Assembly: GCA_037447655.1 (NCBI GenBank)
Contig: JBBHKE010001760.1
Location: forward strand, 137,646 to 201,645
Length of the DNA: 64,000 bases
From: Zygnema cylindricum
Taxonomy: Eukaryota > Streptophyta > Zygnematophyceae > Zygnematales > Zygnemataceae
Reading direction: 5' to 3'
Below are positions 1-11,152 of this stretch, one piece after another. The notes under the pieces were generated by a model, which saw only the letters and a list, made by a program, of their open reading frames with translations, did not search any database and was not told the origin of the DNA. Each line of letters starts with the position of its first letter. The first letter of the stretch is position 1. The position numbers and the translations under genes were made by a program.

Positions 1-566
1 GTTACAGTAGGAAAAGTACAATAGAGTATATTGTACTTTTACAAAGACACGTGTCGGCAATAGAACGTATGCAGGTTTTACGGAGTGGTGTCGACAGTCA
101 GCCTCACGGGTCACGCAGTTGACTATTGGATTCACAAGATCGGACGAACGAAATGAGAACCGGGTATTCCACAAAATTATGGTACGGTTCGACCGTACCA
201 TCGTCGATTGAATTTGTTCCAACGGACGCGATTCACCTAGGACCATAAGCGTGATTCATGAGGGACCAGAAGCATGATTCACGAGGAACCACAAGTGAGG
301 AAGCACTCAAGTGCTTCGTACTACATGACCACAGTCAGCTGGACTTTAGCAACTGCCGCTACTAAGCATCTGGAACGTTTTGTGTATCATTTTACTCTGT
401 TGTGTATCATTGTGAAAAAATTGAGGCATATTGGCATTTTTTGTCATATTTTGTGTAAGCTGAAAGTTGGCTGTTATGTAGGTGCTTGATAGCTTCTTAT
501 GTTTTCCATGTCTACTTCCACTACTACTGTCGGTCCTCCTGCTGCAGCAGTGGTTCTAGAACAACA
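1..566. mobile_element. 3' part of an LTR (family H), left end outside the window
   Basis: The segment 475-566 closely matches 8905-8996, the right end of the complete LTR at 8166-8996. Shared features are GATAGCTTCT, an ATGTCTACTTC run, a CTCCT/GCAGCAG tract and the terminal AGAACAACA. The sequence after 566 (ATCTC...) is not a primer-binding site, so this is a solo LTR or the 3' LTR of an element lying to the left. Homology left of 475 is weak by eye, so the extent is uncertain. Confidence 0.45.
12..40. repeat. Perfect 12-bp inverted repeat (hairpin)
   Basis: AAAAGTACAATA at 12-23 is followed by a 5-nt loop and its exact reverse complement at 29-40. It lies in LTR-like DNA at the window edge. 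No function can be assigned. Confidence 0.6.
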
Positions 567-799
567 ATCTCAAGTCAGGTGAACCCGTAAGCTAAGACTG
601 GGCGGTATATCCTAGAGACTGGACAAGATGTGAGCAGACAGGAATTAAATCTTGGTCTGGTCCAAGGTAAAGGCTTGAGCTTTTTGTTTTACTAGCCACA
701 AACTGGAAATTGTTATAGTCTGTTGGCATGTAAATTGACAGTTGTCCGATCAGAATGAAACTAGATGCCGGACCCTACTTAGGATAAGTGTGCAATTGC

Positions 800-1128
800 C
801 AACTGCCAGATCTAACAAACCACAGTGGAAGTCTTTAAATTCACGCTAACAGACACCCACGCAAACAGGCACGCCCCCCCCAACGATTCAATCTATTCTG
901 TATCACCAGGTTTAGTCTAATCATGAACCCCCTAACAAGGCTTTTCAAAGCCAGATCTAAGAAATACCACAATAAGTCACTTCAAGCCACTCCAAGAAGA
1001 AACATGTCACTTATGCAAGGCCACTTGTGGCCAGATTTAATAAAACAAGAAACTATTCAAGGCCCACAAGGCCAGATGTTATAAAACACGAAACTGTCTA
1101 GGGCTAACAAGGCCAGATGTAATAAACA
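800..1128. repeat. Degenerate short repeats with GGCCAGAT(N)TAATAAA core
   Basis: The core recurs about five times (near 807, 950, 1031, 1071 and 1111). The last three copies are spaced about 40 nt apart and share an AAGAAACT or ACGAAACT segment. The array ends just before the solo LTR at 1135. It could be decayed retrotransposon DNA. No gene is visible here. Confidence 0.45.
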
Positions 1129-1134
1129 ATAAGT

Positions 1135-2296
1135 TGTTGATATTTGGGTATTTTCTAGGTCTTTACTAGATAGAAAAAGAGTAGAGGCAGTCTGCCTCTG
1201 ACCCCCTTCTCCAAGCCCCCACACTTTTGTAGTCACTGAAGGCTGGGTAGGGCGATAGAGCCATGGCTGTCTAAAGCTTTGTAGCAGACACGTAGCAGAA
1301 AATAGATGGGTTTACCAAAAGTATTAACGGGCCTAAGAATTGATCCTGGAACTTGCCGTCCGTCAATGTAGTCGTTACCTTTGTCCGTTTAGTCTAGGAC
1401 TAGTGCTAGGATATATCGGGTTTGATAATTGTATAAATAGGTACGCGCAGACGAATTCATTTAACGGCGCGTATAGATCTTTAGTACATAGAAACAGTTT
1501 AGAGTATTACGGTTTACGCGAAACTAATACCGCGCATTTGTTTCGACGGCGAAACAAATACCGCGCACATATTTTCGACGGGTAAGAATGAATACCGGTT
1601 TTAATCGACGGCCGTGGTGGTAGCCGAGATTCCGGAATGGCCGCCTTGGCGTTTTTTGATGCCGCCACTCCGGATGACACGTGGAAATACGCTGGAGGAT
1701 TGCGGAATCTCCGGAGCGCAAGATAACAAATTTGGATGTGACATTTGTCACTTGTATGGTCCTGCGGTACAGTTGCCGTACAGAAAGTTCTCCGGCGCCT
1801 GTACTTTTATGTATGGTACAGTCCTGTGATTAGCGCCGTACATCAGTAGAAGGGGTTTAGAGAGGGACTAGAACTTAGAATATTTCTGGTAGGTAGCTGA
1901 CTCTCCAAGAGAGCACCTTGTATAAATGGCAAACTTTGGCCAGCCATAACAATCAATTCAGTTGACCAAATTCAGTGATTCTTGTTGATGCGTACTCAAG
2001 GGAGTCCAGGCTACACAGGGGTGTAGTCGGTTAGAGTCTTTGCTTGCCTGGGTGGCTGCATTTCTTAGGGAAAGTCAAAGTGGGTGAATGTGTCCAAATC
2101 TAATATTCTAACTTTGCATTCTATGGTGGAACTGAGCACACAGAAAGTGTTATTTCACAAGGGTGAAGCTATATTGGGGTTCTGATTGTCAAGGGGTCAG
2201 TCATTTGGTTTTATATCAAGTTGGAGTCGGCACTATCTAGATTAGCTTCCTTTGGACCTGCGAATTCTGTGTGGCAATGGAGCCCATAGAATTTCA
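1135..2296 (+). mobile_element. Solo LTR, family D (copia type), with TAAGT target duplications
   Basis: The LTR starts TGTTGATATT and ends GAATTTCA. The 5 bases on either side are identical (TAAGT at 1130-1134 and 2297-2301), as expected for a 5-bp target-site duplication. There is no internal region, so it is a solo LTR left by LTR-LTR recombination. It is a sister of the minus-strand LTR at 22424-23612, sharing the GTCTGCCTCT tract, the GTATTTTCTAGG start segment, the TACCGCGCA motif and the tail. A TATAAATGG box at 1921-1929 is a plausible LTR promoter. A tRNA-like antisense module lies at about 1325-1405. Confidence 0.85.
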
Positions 2297-2301
2297 TAAG
2301 T

Positions 2302-4680
2302 CGCTATCTTAGACCAATCACAGTCAGATCTAAAGAAAATGTGACAACATGAAATATACGAACAGAAGGCTTAGCCTTCGGTCTATTATAAATCCCCCTA
2401 AACGGTTGCACTTATCAACTTACTTCGCGCCTGCACCCACAAGGACCCGGCTTCTCACTTTATAGCGATAGCCCCACTATGGTTCTATGAATGTCTCCCA
2501 TTGGTGTTCCGACTCCTCTCCAACTCGAAATGGTCAAGAAAACACCACAACTCAATTACCAACTTAGGTAATAGCCTGTTAATCCACTCGTATCAACACT
2601 ATGCCACGCTCAGCTCGTTAATAAAGCAACGATAATTCGATGTTATAATTCGTGCAACCTAATATATATTGAGGTTTTTTTGTTTTAAGTTTTAAGTTGT
2701 AAGTTTTTAAGTTTCCTAGGTGTTCTGAGTGAGTTAATGCGGTAGGAAGAAAGAAGAGAAAACAATAGTGTACAGTTCAGCAATCTCAGATTCAACAACT
2801 CAAAAGCACACTTGACAACAAATGAAATGAAAACCAAGCACAGCAGAATATTTGTTTTTTTTTTTTTTACCAACAAATTAAAAATAAACTAGCCAAACAA
2901 AAACCATTGACAGAAGGAATAAAGAAAATTAGAAAAGAAACAAATTAAGTACGGGAATATTTGCGACTGTAGCCACTAGGCCTTTAAATCATCAATATTC
3001 CCTATAGGAGTCCAACCAATAGGTAAGAAACCTTCCTTAGCCAGATGAAAGAGCCGAGATAACCGGTATTCCTCCAAAGCCAGACAAGGTGAGCACCAGC
3101 CCGCAAGGTCGGCGTCCAGACAGCAAGAAAACACCAAGTCCACAGACACAATTCACAAATCACAGCAAATAGAAGACAGTGTGGAGGGAAACCTTGCATG
3201 TTGGCTTGCGCCCGAAGATTAGGTAAGGTCTTAGTACAAAGAGAAGGAGAAGCTCAGAACTAATTAGTAGCATAGACTATGGGTTTGAAAAGAAAAACCC
3301 TAACTCTAAACTAGCCTGTCACTAAATTTTAGGTGGAAATCCTAAGATCACAATGTTCGACAAATCCGAAGAAAAAGCGTGCCTGAAAACGACAACCTTC
3401 CAATGTTGGATTCCCTTACTTAATTTGCAAAAGTTCCTATCTTGCCAAATGGCATTTATCCTATGCTTTCACTTATTCGTACAGTCACACTAATTCCTAT
3501 ATGTTTCTGAGCATGCAGGTTTTTTATGTTAAACGGTGTCAGTTTCTTAAAGACGACCGCTGCGTGGCCGACTCATAATGCCCTACATCTACACCTGGAG
3601 GATGAAAACCCTTCCTAAGCTAAGCAAAATAATGCATGAACCTCCAAGGGTTCACGACTTCAAGCATCTGTCAAATTTAGAGTCGTTCGAGTTCCTTACA
3701 TCCGATGTCGTACCGCATTCAAGTTCCACGCTGACTCTATATCGTGTTCCTACTGCGCATACAAGAGTATATTTTGATATTGGTCCCTCCGTACTTCGAG
3801 CTGTACTCTCGGATATGCACCTACGTCACCTGTATGTCAATTAGTATACGGCCTTGTAATAATACCTGTTGACGTCTCACAGCATGACATCATCACCATC
3901 ATCATCATCAGCCCATCTTTCACTAGGAGTAGACAATGTTCTAGAAAAATTAGCATTCCAAATAAGAAAAACATTATCAAAAAATTATTGCAGCAACACG
4001 AACTTCACCACAACTGCCCCAAACTTTATCAACACACATATAGGTTTGATAATGATTGAAGTCTATAAATTGAATTCCATGTTCACAACTAATAAAAATA
4101 GCATGCTCATCCCTATGACAAAATAAATAACTAATATTACATCTTTTACATAAGAATATTTATACTCAGAGCTAAACCATTTTAGGGAAAGAGCACGAAA
4201 AAACAATTCCCATCACTAGTAACATTTAATCGAAAAAGAGGAATTCGTGTTATAGTAAACTTACCTAAAATAGAACTCCCAAAAGTCAAAAAAATAATAA
4301 TTACACCTGAATAACAAAAAATAAATAAACATTAATAAACAAATGAAAAAACAAAACAATATGATTTTAATACAAAGTTACCCAAACATGTAAAAATAAG
4401 GAAATAGACAAACAAAATAGGATTTGTTTAAAAAGTAAAACAAAAAACATACATTAAACAAAAACAAAAGAAACATTAGATAAACTTCACACAAACCACT
4501 ATAAATCATTTAATATGTACAAAACCACTTACCGAATATTTCAAGCCTTCGCAAATGAATGGAATGAGTGACAATTCGTAAAGTATAAAGAAAATTAAAA
4601 ATAGACGAGGAACATGATCAAATAAAATGGAAAAAAAAAATGGGAGGTAATGGTATTCTCTATACAAAAAAAATTATGAA
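2302..4680. other. AT-rich intergenic DNA without a supportable gene
   Basis: Only short unsupported reading frames occur (for example 3578-3844, 88 codons, no recognisable domain). Many A/T homopolymer runs suggest old, decayed repeat or intergenic sequence. I see no RNA gene or splice-coherent exon here. Confidence 0.5.
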
Positions 4681-4683
4681 CTT

Positions 4684-4965
4684 AGATTCTTTGTATGCTT
4701 GACGGTCGGTTCGAAACCGCTTCAATACAGTACAGATCACGACAGTTGACCCGTAGCCGACGACGTCAAGGTGGCCACGACAAGGTACCAAGATGTCGTC
4801 AATGTGAGTTAGCCGTACCAAGTAAGTTGAACGATATCACAGCAACGACAACGATAGATTCTTTGTACGCTTGACAGGACGTTTTGAAACCGCTACCTTA
4901 TAGTATAGCGACGACGATAAAGTGATCGCGACAATTGACCCGCGGTCGACGACGTCAAGGATGGT
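4684..4965. repeat. Two diverged direct repeats (~100 bp)
   Basis: 4684-4775 and 4855-4962 share, in order, TTAGATTCTTTGTA or TAGATTCTTTGTA, GCTTGAC, a GAAACCGCT segment, GACCCG and GTCGACGACGTCAAGG or GCCGACGACGTCAAGG. The second copy has an extra segment in its middle. Nothing coding is visible. Confidence 0.6.
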
Positions 4966-5039
4966 TTGGTACGGACGGATTTGAGTCATCGGCGCTTAAT
5001 CGTACGGCAAGATGAATCACATCGCGACGTTTTTGTTGA

Positions 5040-6691
5040 CGTAAGTTGACGTCAAGGGCGATTCACGTCCAAACAAAAAAAAATAACATTAGTTTCCTCA
5101 TCTCATTCATCATCCATTTATAGTGTGAATGCAGCAAATATACATGGTAATGTACAAAACCGAAAGGCCCTTGGCAACCAAAGGGCAAAGCACCGAGTCG
5201 CCCGCGACTATTATTTTACTTGCCTTTGGTTTCTCCATTGGTTTCCCACAACAAAAAAATCGAGGGTAGATGAGACAATTGTCATACCCGTATTGTACCT
5301 CCTTAATTATTGCAGCCAACTGCTATAATTTTGGCGACATCTGATTGGGTCGATTCCAGAGGTACAGGCGGGCCGATACAATATTCACCTACATAATCCT
5401 AAAGTTTGAATTCAATTATTCCCTTAAGAGGGAGTCAGTTAGGCCTGTTCTCTGTTAGGCGGTCTCAGTAAACATGCGGATAAGTCTATTTCTCATGTTT
5501 ACTAGCACCGCCTTCATCATGTCGTTTCTTAATTATGATTGGCGCCACATAGGCTAATTTTTAAATTCTTAAAATCTAGAAATATTCTTCAACCTGAAAA
5601 TCTGTACATAATATTTGTACAGGCGGAGGTAGTTAATGATTCGTACGAAAATTTTGCTACCAGATTTTAATTTTGAAATTGAAAATCAAAATTCCGAAAC
5701 GAAATGTCAAAAAGGCGCCGCAAATTTTTAAGGTCAGCGGATGTCAAAAGAAGCGTGCGAAGATATTCCGGTTGACCTTCATACACGGTGGCAAAAGGCA
5801 CACGGCATGTACAACGTGTTCGATTTTCATTGCTTATCCGCTGTGGATTTTTTTTTAGTTTTCACGTGTACCAATGGTACGCAACCAGTTTGAAAAAACT
5901 CTCCTCGCCAAGGAGAGTCTCTTCAAACTAGACAAAGCACGCGATTGCTTCTCGAATCTAAAGAGGTGAAAAACAAACGATCGATACTTACGCCTATAAT
6001 ATTGGAGCCATTCAGTAGACATGTTTCGTCATGTTTTGTCAAACAAAAAAATATTGGTACGAATTTGTACAAAATAGTACGGCATCCTGTAAACAACCAC
6101 ACTTTTCCTCTAATGGAAGTTCACCCTTTAGGCCACTTTTCGGGTCTTTCATGACTGTTGCCCGTGATTCGGCTATTTCAGACAGTCCAGATTCAATGTC
6201 CCAAAACTAGCCTACCAGCCTCTATGATTGTGTACATTTTATGTTTTATCAAAAATGATAAGAGGACCGAAATCAGCTGTACATGTCCCATATCTTACAT
6301 GCAGACTCTTCCAACCTCGCCGTACAATCTTGTTATTGAAAATACGGTAGATCGACTGTGTGAATTTTGATACGTCCTCATGTCGCTTGGTATACAACAA
6401 GCCTGCAACTCAATTCGTCAGGGGTACTAGGTACACTTAATAAGGCCACTTCTTTATCAGGCGCTGACAATAATGTTACAGATAGGTTTACAGGCACTAA
6501 TATTCCGTTCACTTCTCCATCACCTCGTGTCAGCAATAGAACTATCGCGTACGTGCTTTCTTTCGATTGGATGTACGTAGATTCCTGTTTTGACAGCGAG
6601 CATCGTCAAAGATTCCAAAAGCAAATTGTCTAATGTAGTATTTGTACAACAAGCTGCAAAATAAAATACGCTAATGTACATTTTGTACGTT
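5040..6691. other. Intergenic DNA, no supportable gene; one long hairpin
   Basis: Reading frames are short and unrelated to known domains. Part of 5095-5150 (CTCATTCATCATCC...AGTGTGAAT) resembles 42718-42745, so this is repeat-derived at least locally. The region ends at the CGTGT target duplication of CopE. Confidence 0.5.
5887..5929. repeat. Long imperfect hairpin
   Basis: The arms AGTTTGAA...ACTCTCCT and AGGAGAGT...TTCAAACT pair around a short CGCCA loop, with a few unpaired bases between the two stem blocks. The total span is 43 nt. It could be a small MITE remnant or a structured RNA; there is no other evidence. Confidence 0.5.
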
Positions 6692-6696
6692 CGTGT

Positions 6697-7670
6697 TGCA
6701 ATTGTGTGTCCTCCATTGGACTACAAAATTCAAGAAGCCTCTAGATAGCTTTTATCTAACCCACTTCAAGCCACAACCACGGCTGATCAAGATGACAAAA
6801 TGACAATGTGGTTGCTTCCCTGTGCAGCCTAGACTTCTCTGAGTCCGTAGCAAAAAGAATCACTAAAAACGTCCAACAAGCGGATAAGTTATGAGGTGGC
6901 AAAGATGCAAATTTATACAAAGCTCCCAATGGAGAGATAACTGTCTAAAAAAATGCTACGTCCTATTTCCCACTCACAAACCATATCTACTAATGTACGA
7001 CCAATCACATAACTGTAAAGTATAGAAAGGTACTACAGCCGGAGTCCTTTCTGTACGGCCTGTGCACAACAATGCCACTGAGTGGACGCGTGTCAACCTT
7101 TCACGCGTCCCTACGCTCCTCGGAATTCCTACAACCAAATGTTAACCCTCCACATGGCGCCAGGTCATGCTATGTCTATAAACGCCAAAGTGACCATTCC
7201 AAGATCTCGGCAGCAATGTATGCCGTAGGATTAAATCTAACATTAAATTTTAGTCGTCGAAACAAATGTATAATTCATTTGTTTTGTGCGAAATGACGTC
7301 CGCACTAAACTTTAACGAGTTGTATGTTCCTTCGTTCATATTTTAGTTAATCGGTTAAAGTGACCATACACAAGTTTAAATAGATTTTAAACCCTATGTA
7401 TTTTAACGAACTTCCACGACAGACTGGTTAGAGCTAACAACTATGCCGCGCTCTATCGGTCGAAGGTTCGAGTCCCGCCGGACTCAACCTTTTGTTGAGA
7501 GTGACTTATGTCACTCTTTGGCTCCATCACTTTCTCTCTGGTTCAGTGACAACAACAAGTGTGGGGACTAGAGAGAAGGGATGGAGGTAGGCTGCCTGCA
7601 CCTTTTTGCCTTTTTCCACTAATCTATTTAGACCTAAAAAAATACTCAAATAAAACTAGTTATCTCAATA
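6697..7670 (-). repeat. CopE 3' LTR
   Basis: 974 bp, the same length as the partner LTR at 23632-24605. On the minus strand it starts TATTGAGATAAC (partner TGTTGAAATAAC) and ends TGCA. It is preceded on the minus strand by a purine-rich tract (7671-7683) right after the pol stop codon. A tRNA-like segment on the plus strand, antisense to the LTR, spans about 7425-7490. Confidence 0.9.
7425..7490 (+). promoter_or_regulatory. tRNA-like A-box/B-box module inside CopE 3' LTR (antisense to the LTR)
   Basis: ACTGGTTAGAGC resembles an RNA polymerase III A box, and GGTTCGAGTCCC about 50 nt later matches the B-box consensus GGTTCGANNCC. No complete tRNA cloverleaf forms by eye. The same module occurs in the partner LTR (24335-24400). 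Confidence 0.5.
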
Positions 7671-7683
7671 CTTCCTTTATTTT

Positions 7684-8165
7684 CTAGTCTAACTTCAACT
7701 TTAGTTTTAGTCCACACTTTTCTCTGCAATATTTTACCTTGGGAAATGGCACTGGTTTTGTCATCTTATCAGCCACCATTTCCTCATCAGATCTATATAC
7801 AAGATTCGCAATCTTATTCTCAACTTTTTCTCTCACAAAACTCAATCTTATGTCCATATGCTTAGCTTTGAAATGATGTTTTGGATTAGCAGCAATTGCA
7901 ATGGCAGCTTGATTATCACAAAACACTTCATGCATTCCCTCCTTCATATACCCCGGTTCTTGCAACAAGGACTTGACCAACATCAACTCTTTCACAGCCA
8001 ATCGAGAGGCCATATACTCAGTCTCAATAATAGACTGAGCAACCACCTTTTGTTGCTTGCTGCTTTTACAACAAACACCTTCCCCCACATACAATACATA
8101 CCCAGAAGTGCATCTTCTCAAAGGTGCATCTCCATAACTGGCATCACTCCAAGTAGTGATATTAG
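7684..8165 (-). pseudogene. CopE RNase H, C-terminal part
   Basis: Copia RNase H. The minus-strand frame contains the SDASYGDAP motif (first catalytic Asp), an SIIETEYMA motif (second acidic residue) and CDNQAAIA (third Asp), followed by HHFKAKHMDIRLSFVREKV, which is typical of the end of copia pol. The stop codon at 7684-7686 lies directly next to the polypurine tract. The N-terminal half of this domain is at 9005-9290. The two are separated by the solo LTR at 8166-8996. The region would normally degrade the RNA template during reverse transcription; here it is broken. Confidence 0.85.
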
Positions 8166-8996
8166 TGTTGTCTTTTTGGAAAGCTTTCAGTCTCAGAGCA
8201 GCGCAGCAGCGCAGCAACTATACAGACAGCAGCGCAGCTGCTATACGGAAGAGCAGCGCAGCTGCTATACAGCAGAGCTGCGCAGCAGCAGAGCAGCGCA
8301 GCAGCAAAGCTGCGACACAGACAGGACAAACGCAGCTGCGGTTACTTTGGATAAGATCCGTACGGACAACGCAGCTGCTACTATCTTGGATATGATTTGG
8401 TGTAGGACACCGCAGCCGCGGGTGATGTAAATGTGATCCGGTACGGGACAACGCAGCTGCGATTGATATGAATCTAGTCAACGGACAAGATTCATAAGAG
8501 TATCACAAGTGACTTAGCCGACAAGTATTTGTACAAACACTTAATCTAGATTCTGAGTAATATTGACTGTACAATGATAGATTAGGTTGGCACGATCAAG
8601 GACACGTAGATCTCAGTAGGTAGGTTGATTTTGGACGTATCTCTCAGGTACACTGTTATCGGCGGTAGAACACCGAAAGTATAAGACTTAGGACTTAGAG
8701 CATTTTTATGTATCCAGACTTCCAAGTAGTAAAACTGCAGACAGTTTTTGGGAAACTTCTGAGTATTATATCTTGAGTGTTGTTGGGTCAATTGTGCTGA
8801 AACTTTGGGAGTTGTCAGTGTTTATGCTACTCTATATTTTGATAGAGTTTTGTGGGGTTTGGATGCTTGTATAAGAATTGGTGAGCACTTAAGAACAGCT
8901 GGTTGGTAGGATTCTTGATAGCTTCTGAGAGTGTATCATGTCTACTTCTACTACTACTGCTGCTCCTCCACCTGCACCGGTGGTTGTAGAACAACA
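8166..8996. mobile_element. Solo LTR, family H, inserted in CopE RNase H (ATTAG duplications)
   Basis: It starts TGTTGTC and ends ACAACA, and is flanked by ATTAG at 8161-8165 and 8997-9001. Removing it rejoins the CopE reading frame (HLGGEHTN to NITTWSD). The left third holds many GCAGCGCAGC and GCAGCTGC units. A second, partial copy ends at 566. Both ends begin TGTTG when read inward, so polarity cannot be decided. Confidence 0.8.
8196..8470. repeat. CAGCTG-rich imperfect tandem array in the solo LTR
   Basis: GCAGCGCAGC and GCAGCTGC recur more than ten times. From 8325 the pattern becomes roughly 40-nt units: GGACAACGCAGCTGC (or a close variant) followed by a TTGGATA or GATCCG segment, about four times. 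Such arrays in LTRs are often promoter or enhancer repeats; that role is inferred. Confidence 0.6.
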
Positions 8997-9004
8997 ATTA
9001 GTGT

Positions 9005-9311
9005 GTTCCCCACCCAAATGCAACCATAACTCTCTGGTTCCTACCAGATATCTCATGACTCTCTTGGCTACCTCCCAATTTATTTTCCTATGATCGATAA
9101 GAATCCTACTGAGGACTCCTACTGCTGCAGCTATGTCCGGCCTTGTACAGTTCATAAAATAGATCAAACTTCCTACGACTTGTCTATAACGAACAGACTT
9201 CATAAACTGTCTTTCCTCTGGACTCATCTGGTCATCTAAGATTATAACTCCTCCTTCTACACTCCCATCACTTACTTTCTTCAAGTCCATGGGAGTGGCA
9301 CAACCGTTTGC
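9005..9311 (-). pseudogene. CopE RT/RNase H connection
   Basis: The minus-strand frame reads MDLKKVSDGSVEGG, then a YRQVVGSLIYFMNCTRPDIA motif and RYLVGTRELWLHLGG. These are standard for the segment of copia pol that joins reverse transcriptase to RNase H. It is cut at 8997/9005 by the solo LTR and separated from the upstream RT frame by a stop near 9310. Confidence 0.85.
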
Positions 9312-10096
9312 CTAATCCATCTGGAATTTCTCAACCACATTACCTATTGTTTCTTTCTGAGTAAGTCTAATAATCCTTTTTCCCCTATCTCTCTCCATTT
9401 GGATCCCCAAAATATATCTTGCCTCCCCTAAATCCTTCATATCAAATCTGCTTCTAAGATCTTTCTTTAACTTATTGATCTTTTCCAAAGACTTACTTAA
9501 CAAAAAGAGATCATCCAAATATATTGCAATAAAAATCACACCATTCTCATTTTCAAACATATAGATGGAATGGTCAGAGCTGATCCGGATATATCCCACA
9601 CCGGTGAAAAACTCATCTCGTTTCTTATTCCACTGTGGGGGAGCCTACTTAAGTCTATATAAGGACTTTATGAGCCTGCAGACTTTGCTCTCTTCCCCAT
9701 TCTCCACGAATCCCTTTGGTTGCCGCATGAAGATTTCTTCCTCTAACTCACCATTGAGAAATGTGGTCATAATATCCATCTGAAGAATTTCCATGTCTCG
9801 AGCTGATGCTAGACTGATGATAATCCTTACTGATCGGAACTTAACAACTGGAGCAAACGTCTCCTCATAGTGAATCCCCTCTTTTTGGGTGAACCCCTTT
9901 GCTACCAAACAAGCTTTATATCTTTCAATGGTATTATTTGGGTTCAATTTTAGTTTAAATACCCATTTACTACCAATATGTTTTCTGTCTGGAGGACAAT
10001 CTGCTAGTTCCCAAGTATTTGTTTCCATGATAGAAGCCATCTCATCATTTATGGCTCTAATCCATCTGTCTTTTTTGGGCTATTCACTGCCTCCTA
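9312..10096 (-). pseudogene. CopE reverse transcriptase
   Basis: Copia RT. The N-terminal part (9645-10040) has the EANTWELADCP-like motif, KWVFKLKLNP, YKACLVAKGFTQKEG and ETFAPVVKF, followed by the QMDIMTTFLNGELEEE segment, where the first catalytic Asp of copia RT lies. The C-terminal part (9312-9599) has the active-site YLDD (usually YVDD). Stops separate the two parts near 9644 and 9600, so no full enzyme can be made. Confidence 0.9.
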
Positions 10097-11150
10097 TTAT
10101 GACTGAGGCTCATCAGGATGAGATAGCTTAGTTACCTTATGAGCAGTTTGTTTCTCTTGTATCCTTTTGCTCCTCCTTCTCCCTTCTTCAAACTTCGAAG
10201 CTGGAATGGAAGGAAGTCTCGGGTTTCTCCTTACTCTCTCATCAGCTCCCCTATTTATGGAAGCCGGTTCCACTTGTTTCTCTTCTATCTCCTCGAAGTC
10301 CATAAGAATATGTGAGGTGTCCAGTAGATCTCCTATATCTTTGATCTCCCCTAAATTTGCAATCACTGTTTCACTCATTTCCTTTTCGGGAAAGGGTTGA
10401 ATCTCCTCGCTTTCATACTCAAAATGGATTTTTATCTTCTTAATATGTTTCAATGGGTCAAATGACTTCCCTTCATCCATGATTACTAGGTGTTTGACCA
10501 AAATAATATCTTGCTTTCCTAAGTCATAGACTCTATATCCCTTGACATCCACATCATATCCTACAAAGTATCTAGGTTTGCCCTCAACATCTAGTTTCCA
10601 GTTTTTCTTATCCGTATCAAGACTGTAAACTTGGCTACCGAATACCTTAAAGTGTGAGATATCTGGTTTCCTTCCAACCTAACTCTCATAAGGTGTCATT
10701 CCTTTTACGGCTGAGGTAAGGACTATATTTTTAATGTAGTTGGCACAGTTCATGGCTTCTGCCCGAAATCTCTTTCCTATTTTCTTGTCAGCTAACATAC
10801 TACATACACTATCTCCTAATGTTTGGTTCAATCTTTTAGCCACCCCATTTTGCTCCGGGTTATATGGTATAGTTTTTAGGTGCTGAACTCCCTCATCTCT
10901 CAAGTATTCCTCAAACTTGTTAGAGGCATATTCTCCCCGTTTATCACTCTTTATTCTCTTAATGGGGGTTCTAGTGCAACTTCTCACTCCATGCTTTATA
11001 TTCTTTGAAGTAAGTTGGTGTTTCAGACTTTGTTTTTAGGAAGTAGACTCTAGAGTACCTAGACCAATCATCAGTTTTTGTTAACATAAACCTCTTCCCT
11101 CCAACCGAAGGTACACTTGCAGGTCCCCAGATATCTATATGGACTAGATC
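10097..11150 (-). pseudogene. CopE integrase
   Basis: The catalytic core is partly open at 10679-10987: a SDKRGEY motif with the second Asp, then PEQNGVAKR, where the third catalytic residue, normally Glu, is Lys. The downstream frame 10097-10552 covers the C-terminal part (GYRVYDLGKQDIILVKHLVVMDE) and the charged linker before RT. The first catalytic Asp region (10990-11150) is out of frame. The family inserts cDNA into the genome; this copy is inactive. Confidence 0.85.
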
Positions 11151-11152
11151 TA

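Noticed and set aside
3578-3844. 88-codon plus-strand reading frame
   Set aside because: No domain, no splice context and composition like the surrounding DNA. It is most likely chance.
4684-4962. CRISPR-like array
   Set aside because: Only two diverged copies, wrong unit sizes and a eukaryotic context. No CRISPR arrays are present in the window.
7425-7490. Possible tRNA gene on the plus strand
   Set aside because: A- and B-box-like sequences exist but no full cloverleaf with acceptor stem forms by eye, and the segment is part of a repeated LTR.
8161-9004. Insertion first read as a hAT element because ATTAGTGT (8 bp) is repeated at both sides
   Set aside because: The inner TGT belongs to the LTR start TGTTG. 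Read as TGTTG...ACAACA it has a 5-bp ATTAG duplication, which fits an LTR and the other LTRs here.
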